From: J005 sp964613235
GTDB lineage: Bacteria; Pseudomonadota; Zetaproteobacteria; Mariprofundales; Mariprofundaceae
NCBI GenBank assembly: GCA_964613235.1
Contig: CAZTGM010000002.1
Span: 14,761 to 78,760, forward strand
Length of the DNA stretch: 64,000 bases
Direction: 5' to 3'
Below the pieces are notes generated by a model, which was given only the letters and a program-made list of their open reading frames with translations, made no database searches and was not told the origin of the DNA. Shown piece by piece: positions 18,644-27,400 of the stretch. The translations under genes were made by a program, and so were the position numbers. The first letter of the stretch is position 1; each line of letters opens with the position of its first letter.

Positions 18644-19396
18644 ATGCGATACCTTTGCCGGCTGGCATTATGCATGTTCCTTTGGGTTGGAGCGGTTTCA
18701 TCGGCATCGGCCGGTGAACCGGATGCGCGGACGATTATTGAGCAGGTGCAGCAATTGCTGCGAGCCGATACCAGTACAGCCAGCTATACGATGCAGATTA
18801 TCACCCCCGAATGGCAGCGCACCGTTCGCTTTGATGCCTGGGATGACCGTCTGCGCAAGCGTTTCTTTATCCGCATTCTTGCTCCGCAGAAAGAAAGGGG
18901 GGTGAGCTGGCTGAAAGACGGTAGCAATTTGTGGATGTATCTGCCGAAGCTGGAGCGGGATATCCGCATCCCGCCGTCAATGATGCTGTCCTCATGGATG
19001 GGTTCGGACTTTACCAACGATGATCTGGTGAAGATGGAATCGATGGTGGATGATTATCGACATCGTGTCATTGTAAAAGATGGTGATGTGATCACGATCG
19101 AGTCGATTCCGCGGCCGGAGGCTCCCGTGGTATGGGGGAAAATCATTCACCGCGTTAGCCGGGATGGTTTGCCGCTTTCCGACGACTATTACGATGAGCA
19201 TGGCATGCATGTGCGCCGGCTGGTGTTTACAGAGCCGGCCATGATGGACGGACGGTGGATTCCGACTCGTTGGCTGATGACGACGGATGCGAAACCGGGG
19301 CACCGTACCGAGATGGTCATCGAATCCACGCGGTTTAATCCGGTGTTATCGCCGGATATTTTCACCCGGGCCAACCTCCGGCGAAGCTGGAAATAG
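18644..19396 (+). CDS. LolA-like periplasmic outer-membrane lipoprotein-sorting family protein
   Basis: 250 residues from ATG 18644, which opens a Sec signal peptide ending SSASA. The mature part has the beta-rich LolA/LolB-like family pattern: TASYTMQIITPEWQRTVRFDAW, then ERGVSWLKDGSNLWMYLPKL and SSWMGSDFTNDDL, typical of the 'outer membrane lipoprotein-sorting protein' group rather than true LolA. It is the first gene of a tight five-gene operon with two permeases, an ATPase and a barrel protein. It probably shuttles a hydrophobic cargo across the periplasm; the cargo is inferred only. The 134-base gap upstream is shared with the divergent Omp85-like gene. Confidence 0.85.
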   Translation: MRYLCRLALCMFLWVGAVSSASAGEPDARTIIEQVQQLLRADTSTASYTMQIITPEWQRTVRFDAWDDRLRKRFFIRILAPQKERGVSWLKDGSNLWMYLPKLERDIRIPPSMMLSSWMGSDFTNDDLVKMESMVDDYRHRVIVKDGDVITIESIPRPEAPVVWGKIIHRVSRDGLPLSDDYYDEHGMHVRRLVFTEPAMMDGRWIPTRWLMTTDAKPGHRTEMVIESTRFNPVLSPDIFTRANLRRSWK

Positions 19397-19402
19397 GCAG
19401 CG

Positions 19403-20611
19403 ATGTTTGCGCTGGCCTGGCGGAACATATGGCGTAATGCCCGGCGCAGTCTGATTACCATTGCCGCTGTGGCGCTGGGGCTGACATCACTGGTATTTCT
19501 CTGGGGTTTCAACGACGGGGTACATAATACGATGATGCGCAATCTGCAGGAAGTCATTGTTGGCAGTCTGCAGATTCATCATCGTGCGTATTTCCGGCAT
19601 CCGAAGCTGGCCGATACCGTACCGGATGTGATGCAGGTGACAACCCTGTTGCAGCAACAGGGCGTGGAACGTTTCAGTTACCGCCTGCGTACCTTTGCTC
19701 TGGCGGCAGGGGCGGAGACATCCGAAGGTTTGGTGTTGTTGGGAATGCAGCCGGAGATGGAGGGGCGAACCACGCGCATTGCCGGCAAGGTCGATGAGGG
19801 GCGGTTCTTGCAGGATGATCAGGAGGCGGCCTGTGTGTTGGGGCGGACTACGGCACGGAATCTGGGCCTGCATGTCGGCGATGATGTGGTGCTTCTGACT
19901 GAAGACCGTTATGGCGCGCTGGCGGCGGAAAAGCTGGAGCTGGTCGGTATTATCTCCAGCGGCGAGATGGGCATCGACCGCGGCCTGGCCATGGTGCCGC
20001 TGGGCTTTATGCAAGGGATGCTGGGTATGGAGAAGCGGGTGTCCGAGATCGTGCTGCAGTTGCCTATGGGACGGCTGGAAACGGTTACCACTGCGCTGCG
20101 TCAGGCGCTTGACGATCGCTATGAGGTGCTGCGCTGGTACGATATGTATCCGATGATGAAGCAGTGGGTGGAGCTGGAGAATGCCTTTTACTATATTTTT
20201 CTGTCGATCGTGTTGTTGATCGTGGCTGCCGGCATCATGAACACCGTATTGATGAGTATGCTCGAACGCATTCATGAATTCGGGGTGATGATTGCGCTCG
20301 GTTGCAGTCGTGGACAACTGGCTGGCATGGTGGTGATCGAATCATTGTTGCTGGGTATGGCCGGTGTGTTACTGGGAACGTCCGTCGGCTTATTGCTGGT
20401 GCATTATTTTCAGGGCGTCGGTATCGATATTTCCGGTCAGATGGCGGAAGTGGCGCGCTTTTACATCAATCCGGTGGTGCATACCGAGATCAATACGGAT
20501 CATCTGGTGCATACGGTGTTGGCGGTATTGCTGTCGGCTGTTGCTGCTGCAATCTGGCCGGCAGTGCGGGCAGCGAGGCTGGAGCCGGTGGAGGCCATTC
20601 ATCATGTCTAG
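19403..20611 (+). CDS. FtsX/LolC-type ABC transporter permease (first of pair)
   Basis: 402 residues. One membrane span near 15-38 (RSLITIAAVALGLTSLVFL) is followed by a large periplasmic domain (about 40-265) and three C-terminal spans starting FYYIFLSIVLLIVAAGIMNTVLMSM. RIHEFGVMIALGCSRGQLA is the cytoplasmic coupling motif of the LolC/LolE/MacB fold. It starts 6 bases after the LolA-like stop and ends directly before the second permease's GTG. The architecture suggests mechanotransmission from the ATPase to a periplasmic carrier, as in LolCDE. Confidence 0.88.
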   Translation: MFALAWRNIWRNARRSLITIAAVALGLTSLVFLWGFNDGVHNTMMRNLQEVIVGSLQIHHRAYFRHPKLADTVPDVMQVTTLLQQQGVERFSYRLRTFALAAGAETSEGLVLLGMQPEMEGRTTRIAGKVDEGRFLQDDQEAACVLGRTTARNLGLHVGDDVVLLTEDRYGALAAEKLELVGIISSGEMGIDRGLAMVPLGFMQGMLGMEKRVSEIVLQLPMGRLETVTTALRQALDDRYEVLRWYDMYPMMKQWVELENAFYYIFLSIVLLIVAAGIMNTVLMSMLERIHEFGVMIALGCSRGQLAGMVVIESLLLGMAGVLLGTSVGLLLVHYFQGVGIDISGQMAEVARFYINPVVHTEINTDHLVHTVLAVLLSAVAAAIWPAVRAARLEPVEAIHHV

Positions 20612-21847
20612 GTGCATCCGTTGCTGATTTATCTGCAACTGGGCTGGCGCAATCTCTGGCTATATCCGTTACGCAGCAGCCTGACGGCTGCGGCTTTGGC
20701 GGTTGGTATTGCGGCACTGACGTTCCTTGCCGCCATGAATGACGGCTGGATGCAACAGATCAAGAGCAATTTTGCGTTGACGGTCACCGGGCATCTGCAG
20801 ATTCATGCGGCAGGATTTGAACAGACGCGCAGGCTGGCCCGGCATATCGAAGATCCGGAGCGTATTGTGACACAGTTGCAGGGTGTCGCCGGCATTCGCC
20901 AGCTGGTACGGCGGGTGCGTGTTTCGGGACTGGCTTCGAGTGCCGGAAGCAATGGCGGAGTCTTGATCTATGGCGTGGAGGCGGCAGGTGAACGTGAGCT
21001 GAGCCGGCTGGCCGGCTTTATCACGCGCGGGGATTGGCTGGATACGCATGAGCTGCGCGGGGTCGTGCTGGGTGACGGGCTGGCGGATCGTCTGAGCATT
21101 GGCTTGGGGGACAAGGTGGTGTTGATGGCAGCCACTGACCACGGTGATATCGCTTCTGAAGTGTTCCGGGTGCGTGGACTGATACATTCCGGCGTCATGG
21201 ATATCGACAATCTGATGGCCATTGTGCCGCTGCGCATGGCGCAGCAATGGTTGGGGCTGGGCGATGCGGTGACGGATATCGTGATTCGGGCGGATGACTC
21301 TCGGGCAGTGACGCCGTTGATGCACCGTTTGCGGGATGCCTTGCAGGATGAGTCTCTGGAGGTGTTGCGCTGGAATGATATTGATCCGATGGCACAGCAA
21401 TGGGCGGATTTTGCTGATGCCTACACCTGGATTGTTCTGGCTGTCGTCATTCTTGTCGTGCTAGCCGAGGTGTTGAATACAATGCTGATGAGCTTGCACG
21501 AACGGATCCGGGAGTTCGGCCTGATGGGGGCCTTGGGTGTGCGGGCGTCGCAATTGTTTGTGATGGTGGTCTGGGAAACGGTGATCCTGGTGCTTATCGG
21601 AAGTCTGGCCGGTTTTCTGCTGGGTGGCGGGTTGTCATGGTGGTACGGAGAAACAGGGATCGATTTGTCCCGGTTCGCCGTGGCCTTTTCGTTCATGTAT
21701 ATGGATCCGGTGATTCATCCCGCTTTACGGCTGGAGAGTTGTGTGCGCATTCTTGGTGCAGCGATTGTGGGAGCACTGGTGGCCAGTCTGATACCAGCCT
21801 GGAAGGCGGCTCGCCTTGAGCCGGCTGCGGCATTACGGGAGTTGTAG
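20612..21847 (+). CDS. FtsX/LolC-type ABC transporter permease (second of pair)
   Basis: 411 residues from GTG 20612, which follows the previous stop with no spacer. It has the same layout as its neighbour: an N-terminal span (RSSLTAAALAVGIAALTFLA), a periplasmic domain of about 230 residues with GSNGGVLIYGVEA and GDGLADRLSIGLGDKVVL, then three spans with coupling motif RIREFGLMGALGVRASQL. The two permeases share the pattern GLQIH/GHLQIH after the first span, so they look like ancient duplicates forming a heterodimer. The ATPase gene starts at the next base but one. Confidence 0.88.
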   Translation: MHPLLIYLQLGWRNLWLYPLRSSLTAAALAVGIAALTFLAAMNDGWMQQIKSNFALTVTGHLQIHAAGFEQTRRLARHIEDPERIVTQLQGVAGIRQLVRRVRVSGLASSAGSNGGVLIYGVEAAGERELSRLAGFITRGDWLDTHELRGVVLGDGLADRLSIGLGDKVVLMAATDHGDIASEVFRVRGLIHSGVMDIDNLMAIVPLRMAQQWLGLGDAVTDIVIRADDSRAVTPLMHRLRDALQDESLEVLRWNDIDPMAQQWADFADAYTWIVLAVVILVVLAEVLNTMLMSLHERIREFGLMGALGVRASQLFVMVVWETVILVLIGSLAGFLLGGGLSWWYGETGIDLSRFAVAFSFMYMDPVIHPALRLESCVRILGAAIVGALVASLIPAWKAARLEPAAALREL

Positions 21848-21848
21848 G

Positions 21849-22532
21849 ATGGCATTGATTCAGGCAGAACACCTGTACAAGGGTTATCGCAGCGGGGAAA
21901 GCATCGTGAAAGCGCTGGATGATGTGACGCTGGGCATTCCGCAAGGGGCATTCGTCGTACTGGCCGGGCGTTCGGGCTCCGGCAAGACGACATTGCTGAA
22001 CATGCTGGGAGGTCTGGACCGACCGGATCGGGGGGCGTTGACGATTGCCGGGCGGGACATGCTGCAAATGGGGCGGGATGAGCGGGCGAAATTCCGTCTG
22101 CATCATCTCGGCTTCGTCTTTCAGGCCTATAATTTGATCCGGGTGCTGACGGCACGGGAAAATGTTGCCTATGTGTTGCAGTTGCGCGGTATGGAGCGGC
22201 GTCGGCGTATGGCACTGGCTGACCGCTGGCTGGCCGAAGTGGGGTTGCAGGGATTTGAACACCGTCGTCCCGATCAGATGTCCGGTGGCCAGCAGCAACG
22301 TGTGGCGGTTGCTCGTGCACTGGCGGCATCGCCCGATCTCGTGCTGGCCGATGAGCCGACGGCCAATCTCGATTCGCATACCGGTGCAGAGTTGATTGCC
22401 CTGATGCGTCGACTCAACGAGCAGGAAGGCACAACGTTTGTGACGGCATCGCACGATCCGGCCGTTATTGAATCCGCGCGTATGCTGGTGACGATGCAGG
22501 ACGGGAAGATCAGCACGACCAGGGAATCGTAA
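21849..22532 (+). CDS. LolD/MacB-type ABC transporter ATPase
   Basis: 227 residues from ATG 21849; the open frame extends 11 codons upstream inside the permease. Complete ATPase motifs are present: Walker A GRSGSGKTT, Q-loop FQAYNLI, signature SGGQQQRVAVARAL, Walker B LVLADEPTANLD and switch His in TASHDP. The class fits LolD/MacB/FtsE. It would energise the two permeases before it. The start of the barrel gene overlaps its stop by one base (TAATG). These genes sit with a LolA-like protein, but whether they replace or supplement the true LolCDE cannot be told from this window. Confidence 0.92.
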   Translation: MALIQAEHLYKGYRSGESIVKALDDVTLGIPQGAFVVLAGRSGSGKTTLLNMLGGLDRPDRGALTIAGRDMLQMGRDERAKFRLHHLGFVFQAYNLIRVLTARENVAYVLQLRGMERRRRMALADRWLAEVGLQGFEHRRPDQMSGGQQQRVAVARALAASPDLVLADEPTANLDSHTGAELIALMRRLNEQEGTTFVTASHDPAVIESARMLVTMQDGKISTTRES

Positions 22533-23647
22533 TGCGCCTGGCGTGGCTGTTGTGCGTTGCGATGCTGTGTCTGGCAGCGCCGCTGCGGGCGATGGAAATC
22601 AGCGGCGAATATAGAAACCTGTTGTTTGAAACAGATAACACGACAGGCCAAAGCGTTGCCACCGATCTGAATCGTTTGCGCCTGCAATGGCGTGGTATGA
22701 TAGGGGCATGGTCGTGGCAAGTCAGTTACGACCATGAATTACTGTATGGCGGTCTGGTACGGGATCCGTTGTTCCGTCGACAACTTGAGCTGCCGCAGCC
22801 GACATGGCTGGATGCTGTCGCGACCGTCAGCAGTTCGTCCTCATATATCTGGCAACACCAGTTGTACCGCGGCTGGCTGCGTTATGAAGACGGGCCATGG
22901 CGACTGACAGCGGGCAGGCAACGCATTGCCTGGGGTTCCGGCCGGATATGGAATCCGACGGATCGTTTTAATCCGGTACAGCCGACGGCGCTGGAGCCCG
23001 ATGAAAAGCTGGGTGTCGATGCTGTGGAGGGGCAATGGCGTTATTCCGGTTTTGGCAGCCTCGAGATGGTCATCGCACCGGGCAATCATCGCTCCGGCAC
23101 AACGCGCAAGCTGGCGATACGCTGGGCGGACACCTGGGCGGATCGGGATGTGGCCGTGCTGGCCGGTCGTATTGGCGAGGAGAGTGTGGCCGGTTTCGAT
23201 ATCACGGGCAATATCGGCGATGCCGGTTACCGCATGGAATGGATGCAGTCCTGGCGCGGGGTGGCGGGGCGTTACAGTCAGGTCAGTACCGGCGTGGATG
23301 GCATGCTGGCCAACGACTGGTTTCCTGACGGATTGTATCTGGCCATCGAATATTTCTTCAATGGTGCACCACGGGGGCATCAGCTTCGTGCGACGGACTC
23401 TTTGCAGAGTGTATCGCATCATTTGCTTGGTGCTATGGCCGACTATGATCTGACGCCATTGTGGCGGCTGGATATGCTGCTATTGACGGAGCTGGAGCAA
23501 AACAGCTGGTTTGTGGCGCCGCGTTTGACATGGTCGGCACGGGAAAATCTGGATGTTACCTGGATTGGCCAGTGGCCAACAGGTAATAGTGGCGAATTTG
23601 CCGCATTCAACCGCCTGCTGGCTATGCAACTGGAGTGGTATTTTTAG
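22532..23647 (+). CDS. Putative outer-membrane beta-barrel protein of the LolA-like/ABC operon
   Basis: 371 residues with a signal peptide (MRLAWLLCVAMLCLAAPLRA). The mature sequence is a series of amphipathic strands rich in Trp, Tyr and Arg, with WRLTAGRQRIAWGSGRIW and a porin-like RFNPVQPTALEPDEK, and it ends in Phe (LEWYF), the usual outer-membrane barrel signature. I do not recognise a named family; it resembles the uncharacterised barrel proteins that accompany LolA-like/ABC clusters. Its last gene position suggests it is the outer-membrane partner or acceptor. Its stop overlaps the stop of the convergent ydbL by two bases. Confidence 0.75.
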   Translation: MRLAWLLCVAMLCLAAPLRAMEISGEYRNLLFETDNTTGQSVATDLNRLRLQWRGMIGAWSWQVSYDHELLYGGLVRDPLFRRQLELPQPTWLDAVATVSSSSSYIWQHQLYRGWLRYEDGPWRLTAGRQRIAWGSGRIWNPTDRFNPVQPTALEPDEKLGVDAVEGQWRYSGFGSLEMVIAPGNHRSGTTRKLAIRWADTWADRDVAVLAGRIGEESVAGFDITGNIGDAGYRMEWMQSWRGVAGRYSQVSTGVDGMLANDWFPDGLYLAIEYFFNGAPRGHQLRATDSLQSVSHHLLGAMADYDLTPLWRLDMLLLTELEQNSWFVAPRLTWSARENLDVTWIGQWPTGNSGEFAAFNRLLAMQLEWYF

Positions 23648-24009
23648 GGTTTTCGCTTCCATTGTCCGGAAGGCGTCTGGATGAAATAGCCGGAGGGTGT
23701 TTTCTGAATGGCCTTTTTGCCAGCCAACAGTTCGACCTGACGCAGTGTGGTACCATTCCTGGCGGCAATTTTTTGATAATGGGCTCTTCTTTTCTGGTTG
23801 ATCCGGGCAACCAGTTGCTGCACATCTGCCGGTGCTGAACGAACGAGTCCGAGATAGCCATCAGGCTTTTCCCCGATTAAGCCAGCCTGCTTGGCTGCAT
23901 GAAGATCGGCCGACCAGGCATGTGTCGGTGAGATGAGCACGCATGGAATGACCAGCCCGAGCAACAGGGCCAGTGGCAGGATAGGTAGGGATTTCAGCTG
24001 TTTCATCAT
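23644..24009 (-). CDS. ydbL: YdbL-like periplasmic protein (DUF1318)
   Basis: 121 residues from ATG 24009. Four in-frame ATGs cluster here (24021, 24012, 24009, 24006), and GGAG at 24016-24019 fits 24009 or 24006 best. A signal peptide (LALLLGLVIPCVLI) is followed by AKQAGLIGEKPDGYLGLV, the DUF1318 hallmark, and RRAHYQKIAARNGTTLRQVE. In E. coli the periplasmic YdbL assists the YdbH-YnbE bridge that carries phospholipid to the outer membrane. The same gene order, ydbH-ynbE-ydbL, is preserved. Confidence 0.88.
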   Translation of the reverse strand: MMKQLKSLPILPLALLLGLVIPCVLISPTHAWSADLHAAKQAGLIGEKPDGYLGLVRSAPADVQQLVARINQKRRAHYQKIAARNGTTLRQVELLAGKKAIQKTPSGYFIQTPSGQWKRKP

Positions 24010-24021
24010 CATTCGCTCCAT

Positions 24022-24219
24022 TTAAAACAGTCCACTGTCTTCAGAAAGCACGTTATCTAGTTCTTTCTCGACTTTGATGCGGATTTCATGCTCAATCTTG
24101 ATGTTCATATTTATCGTGATGGGTTTGTCCGGGGCTTCAACCTTGACTGTCGGATTACAGGCCAGCAATGTGGTCGCCAGTCCCGGTAGCAAGATCCAGC
24201 CGTAACGTCGATGTATCAC
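24022..24219 (-). CDS. ynbE: YnbE-like outer-membrane lipoprotein
   Basis: 65 residues from GTG 24219. AGGAGG lies six bases before this GTG, although an in-frame ATG at 24237 lengthens the frame by six codons. The lipobox is LLAC, and the mature part contains KPITINMNIKIEHEIRIKV, nearly identical to the YnbE signature. In E. coli YnbE is the outer-membrane lipoprotein that multimerises and stacks on the YdbH C-terminus to complete a lipid-conducting bridge. It ends directly before ydbL. Confidence 0.88.
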   Translation of the reverse strand: MIHRRYGWILLPGLATTLLACNPTVKVEAPDKPITINMNIKIEHEIRIKVEKELDNVLSEDSGLF

Positions 24220-24295
24220 ATCTTGCCTCCTGTGCATCTTTTCTGTCGGCAGAACCAGCCTAGCAGTCCACTGCTATTCCGGCAATGTGCATGAT

Positions 24296-26644
24296 TTACT
24301 CCCCGCGGAGTTTTTTTCGCATGTTTTTCTCGATGTCGTCGGCCAGTTGCAGGCTTTTAATCAGTTGCAGGACATTTTCCTCGATGTTCAGATTGAATGT
24401 GATCGGACGGCCATTTTCATAGGCCGGATTATGTCCTTTAAGCTGAATGGCCAGTGTTAATATGCCTTCGGGATCATAGTCGGCCTCGATGTCCATGCGT
24501 TGATAACGGAAGTCGGAGAGTACCTGCAATGCCAGATCGATGCCCATATTCGAAGCCGCCATCTGACGAACCGATGCAGAGCCGGTATAGCGGATAATGC
24601 CACCTGGTGGCATGACATGCAGTCTCCCGTGTTGCAGACGTAGTCCATTCGGTGTCATGTCCAGGGGAAGTGTGCCGCTCAGGTAGCCCTGAACCTGAAG
24701 TCCCTGTTGCTGTTCCAGTGCGATGACTTCGGCAAGATCAATATGTTCAAGTTGTATACTGAACGGATTATGGGGGCGTTCGGAGTGTAAGATGACTTCC
24801 GGCGTCCTTGCCATGCCGCCCAGCAGCCGGGTGGAAAAATGTTTGATGGTGATAGCAGGCGTGGCATTCAACGGCCACGAGGCGGCCAGCTGCATGGATA
24901 TTTCCTGCAGTGGAATGGCACCTTTCAGATAATTCAGGGTGATGTCGCTTGGTTGCAACACAATGCTGTTCCCGTCATAACGCAGGCGGCATGTTGCCTG
25001 CAGGCCGCGGAATGTCTGCTGTTGCCAGCTGCCGCCGAGCGTATCCAGTTGCAGGTGTGCTTGTGCAAGGAGGGTATCTGCCTGCCAGCGGATATTACCG
25101 GACGCCTGGATATTGCCCTCCTGCAATGCAATCTGTGGTACGAACCCGGTCAGCCATGTTTGGATGGCGGCTTGTCGCTGGCGTACATTGATGTTGTCTG
25201 TACGGTAATGCAGTTGTCCGACACCGTTTTGCATATCGATCGAAATATCACCGTCAAGCCGGGCAAGTCGTGGAGTCATCTCTGCTTGCCATTGTGCGCT
25301 GAGTTGTTGCTGTTTGAGTCGGAATGTTGCCCGCATCTGTTCCAGGCCTAGTGTGGTCTGCGCGGTTGTCAGCGTAATGCGCGGTGCATGGATCTGGCCT
25401 CGCAGTGTTTCCACTTTGTCAGGCTGCAACTGAATGCGCATATCGGGCAGAGCCAGGCGGATCTTTCCCTGGCGTATGGCGGGGATGTCAATGTGCAGTT
25501 CGGTAGGTTGCAGCAGAGTGCCTGAATTGGCGAGAGACACATGCATCTCTCGGGCAAGGCTGATGCTGGTCCGCGGAATGACCCAGTCATTCCATGCCAG
25601 ATTGTTTATCTCCAGGTGAGATGGGTATTGTAGCACCAGCAGGGGTTGGGAGGAGGCAAAGGATAATGTGCCAGCCAGGCGGCTGGCAGTCAGTGTGGTT
25701 CTGCTGGTCTTGTGTTGGCCGACATGGATTTCGGCACCATCCCGAATGTGCCATCTGCCCTCGCCATCGGTGATTTCCAGTTCACCGGCAATATCGGCGC
25801 CTGCCGAATTATCAAGCAGGTCAGCCTGCAGCCGGATATTGAGCTTTGCGATGAGCTGCGCAAGCAGATCGCGGGTCAATGGCTGGTTGCGCGGCAGGCT
25901 GACATGACCGCGGATATCGAGGTTGCCTGCTGGCTGCAGGTCGAGTTGCAGACCCCAGCGCATCAGTAAGGCATTGATGCTGGCCAGATCGATATGCATG
26001 TCGGCATCCATGCGCAGGCGTTGCTGTTGTGCTTGTACGGTACCGCGCATGATCAGCGCAGGCTGTTGTTCATGCTGCAGCCTCAGGGTGAATGTACCAT
26101 GCTGGTCGAGATTCAGCCGGGCAAGTTGCGTTGCGGCCCGATCCTGTAATTGCAGATCAATGCGATTGTGCTCATAGATGGCATGTCCGTCCAGTTCAAG
26201 GTCGGACTGTTGCCGGCGATTGAAATGCAACAGGCGAATGCTATCGATGGCTGCCTGATCGAACGGCAACTGCCGCAACAGCGCAAGTTGTGAGAGTACG
26301 ATCAACCCGCCGCTGCCTGTTCCTATGGTGGCAGATGTGTGGACGGATACCGTCAGTTGGTCGATATGTACGGAGGATACATGCTGATGCAATAAGGCTG
26401 CGAGCCGGTACCGTACCGTGATTTGCGTTGCTTCGATGCCGATTTGCGCATGATTGCGTTCGGCTGACAGGCGACGAATGCGCAGCTCTGATAAGCCGAC
26501 ATGATCAATATCACAGCTGATATGGCTGAAACCGGCCTGTTGTAGTTGGGCACGCACCATCCATGCGAGCCAGGAAGGCGCCGAAAGCCATAGCAGTAGC
26601 AGGGCGAAAGCGATGATCAGTAGCGGAATAACGCGACGTGACAT
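24296..26644 (-). CDS. ydbH: YdbH-like AsmA-superfamily intermembrane phospholipid transport protein
   Basis: 782 residues, somewhat shorter than E. coli YdbH (about 880). One N-terminal membrane anchor (VIPLLIIAFALLLLWL) is followed by a long beta-rich, Gln- and Leu-rich periplasmic part of the AsmA/TamB groove type. The C-terminal region ENGRPITFNLNIEENVLQL followed by IKSLQLADDIEK matches the YdbH end that contacts YnbE. YdbH, TamB and YhdP are the redundant routes that move phospholipids from inner to outer membrane in E. coli. It heads the three-gene operon; ynbE starts 76 bases after its stop. I see no strong ribosome site. Confidence 0.85.
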   Translation of the reverse strand: MSRRVIPLLIIAFALLLLWLSAPSWLAWMVRAQLQQAGFSHISCDIDHVGLSELRIRRLSAERNHAQIGIEATQITVRYRLAALLHQHVSSVHIDQLTVSVHTSATIGTGSGGLIVLSQLALLRQLPFDQAAIDSIRLLHFNRRQQSDLELDGHAIYEHNRIDLQLQDRAATQLARLNLDQHGTFTLRLQHEQQPALIMRGTVQAQQQRLRMDADMHIDLASINALLMRWGLQLDLQPAGNLDIRGHVSLPRNQPLTRDLLAQLIAKLNIRLQADLLDNSAGADIAGELEITDGEGRWHIRDGAEIHVGQHKTSRTTLTASRLAGTLSFASSQPLLVLQYPSHLEINNLAWNDWVIPRTSISLAREMHVSLANSGTLLQPTELHIDIPAIRQGKIRLALPDMRIQLQPDKVETLRGQIHAPRITLTTAQTTLGLEQMRATFRLKQQQLSAQWQAEMTPRLARLDGDISIDMQNGVGQLHYRTDNINVRQRQAAIQTWLTGFVPQIALQEGNIQASGNIRWQADTLLAQAHLQLDTLGGSWQQQTFRGLQATCRLRYDGNSIVLQPSDITLNYLKGAIPLQEISMQLAASWPLNATPAITIKHFSTRLLGGMARTPEVILHSERPHNPFSIQLEHIDLAEVIALEQQQGLQVQGYLSGTLPLDMTPNGLRLQHGRLHVMPPGGIIRYTGSASVRQMAASNMGIDLALQVLSDFRYQRMDIEADYDPEGILTLAIQLKGHNPAYENGRPITFNLNIEENVLQLIKSLQLADDIEKNMRKKLRGE

Positions 26645-26734
26645 AAGGATAAGTATTGCCGTTTTCTGCGTGCAGGGGAATAGCCGGAACGGGATATGCT
26701 TCCCTTACGCCGGGCTGGCACCTACACTTCGCCT

Positions 26735-27400
26735 ATGACGCCTCAAACTGCACTTACCGGCCATCCCCGCGGTCGCCTGCCCCTGGCACCGGAAGGCTGG
26801 CCTTTTCTCATTCCCACGGCTGTGCTCTGGCTGGTTTCGGTTTTCATGGACTGGAACGTGTTGGCATGGCTGGTTTTTATTCTGCTGGCATTCATGCTGA
26901 ATTTTTTTCGCGACCCCGAGCGAGCCTTCCCCGATGAGCCGGGCGTGTTTGTGGCACCGGCCGATGGCAAGGTGATCCGGGCAGAGAATACATCGGATGG
27001 TAGCCTGCGTGTGGATATTTTTATGAATGTGTTTGATGTCCATGTGAATCGCGCACCGATGGCCGGGCGTATTAAGCATATGGAATATGCACCGGGGCAG
27101 TTCGTCAATGCCAGCTATGAAAATGCCAGCACGGACAATGAGCGTAACCGTTTTGAGATGGAAACCGACACGGGCATGCGCATCGCTTTTACACAGATCG
27201 CTGGTCTGGTGGCGCGGCGTATTGTCAGTTATGTCAGCGTGGGCGACCATGTCGAAGGTGGCCAGCGTATCGGCATGATCCGTTTCGGTTCGCGGGTGGA
27301 TTGCGAGATTCCGGCCGGTTATGATCTGTGCGTCAGCGTTGGTGACAAAACCGTGGCTGGCAAGACGATCATTGCCCGTCCGCAGGCGAACGATGCCTAG
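26735..27400 (+). CDS. psd: Phosphatidylserine decarboxylase (short, archaeal-type proenzyme)
   Basis: Converts phosphatidylserine to phosphatidylethanolamine. 221 residues from ATG 26735; an in-frame ATG at 26696 is an alternative and neither has a good ribosome site. It has two N-terminal hydrophobic segments, then FFRDPERAFPDEPGVFVAPADGKVI and FMNVFDVHVNRAP, typical of the short Psd type. The self-cleavage site is the Gly-Ser in IRFGSRVD; cleavage there makes the pyruvoyl cofactor. The stop is overlapped by pssA. Psd and PssA together form the phosphatidylethanolamine branch. Confidence 0.94.
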   Translation: MTPQTALTGHPRGRLPLAPEGWPFLIPTAVLWLVSVFMDWNVLAWLVFILLAFMLNFFRDPERAFPDEPGVFVAPADGKVIRAENTSDGSLRVDIFMNVFDVHVNRAPMAGRIKHMEYAPGQFVNASYENASTDNERNRFEMETDTGMRIAFTQIAGLVARRIVSYVSVGDHVEGGQRIGMIRFGSRVDCEIPAGYDLCVSVGDKTVAGKTIIARPQANDA

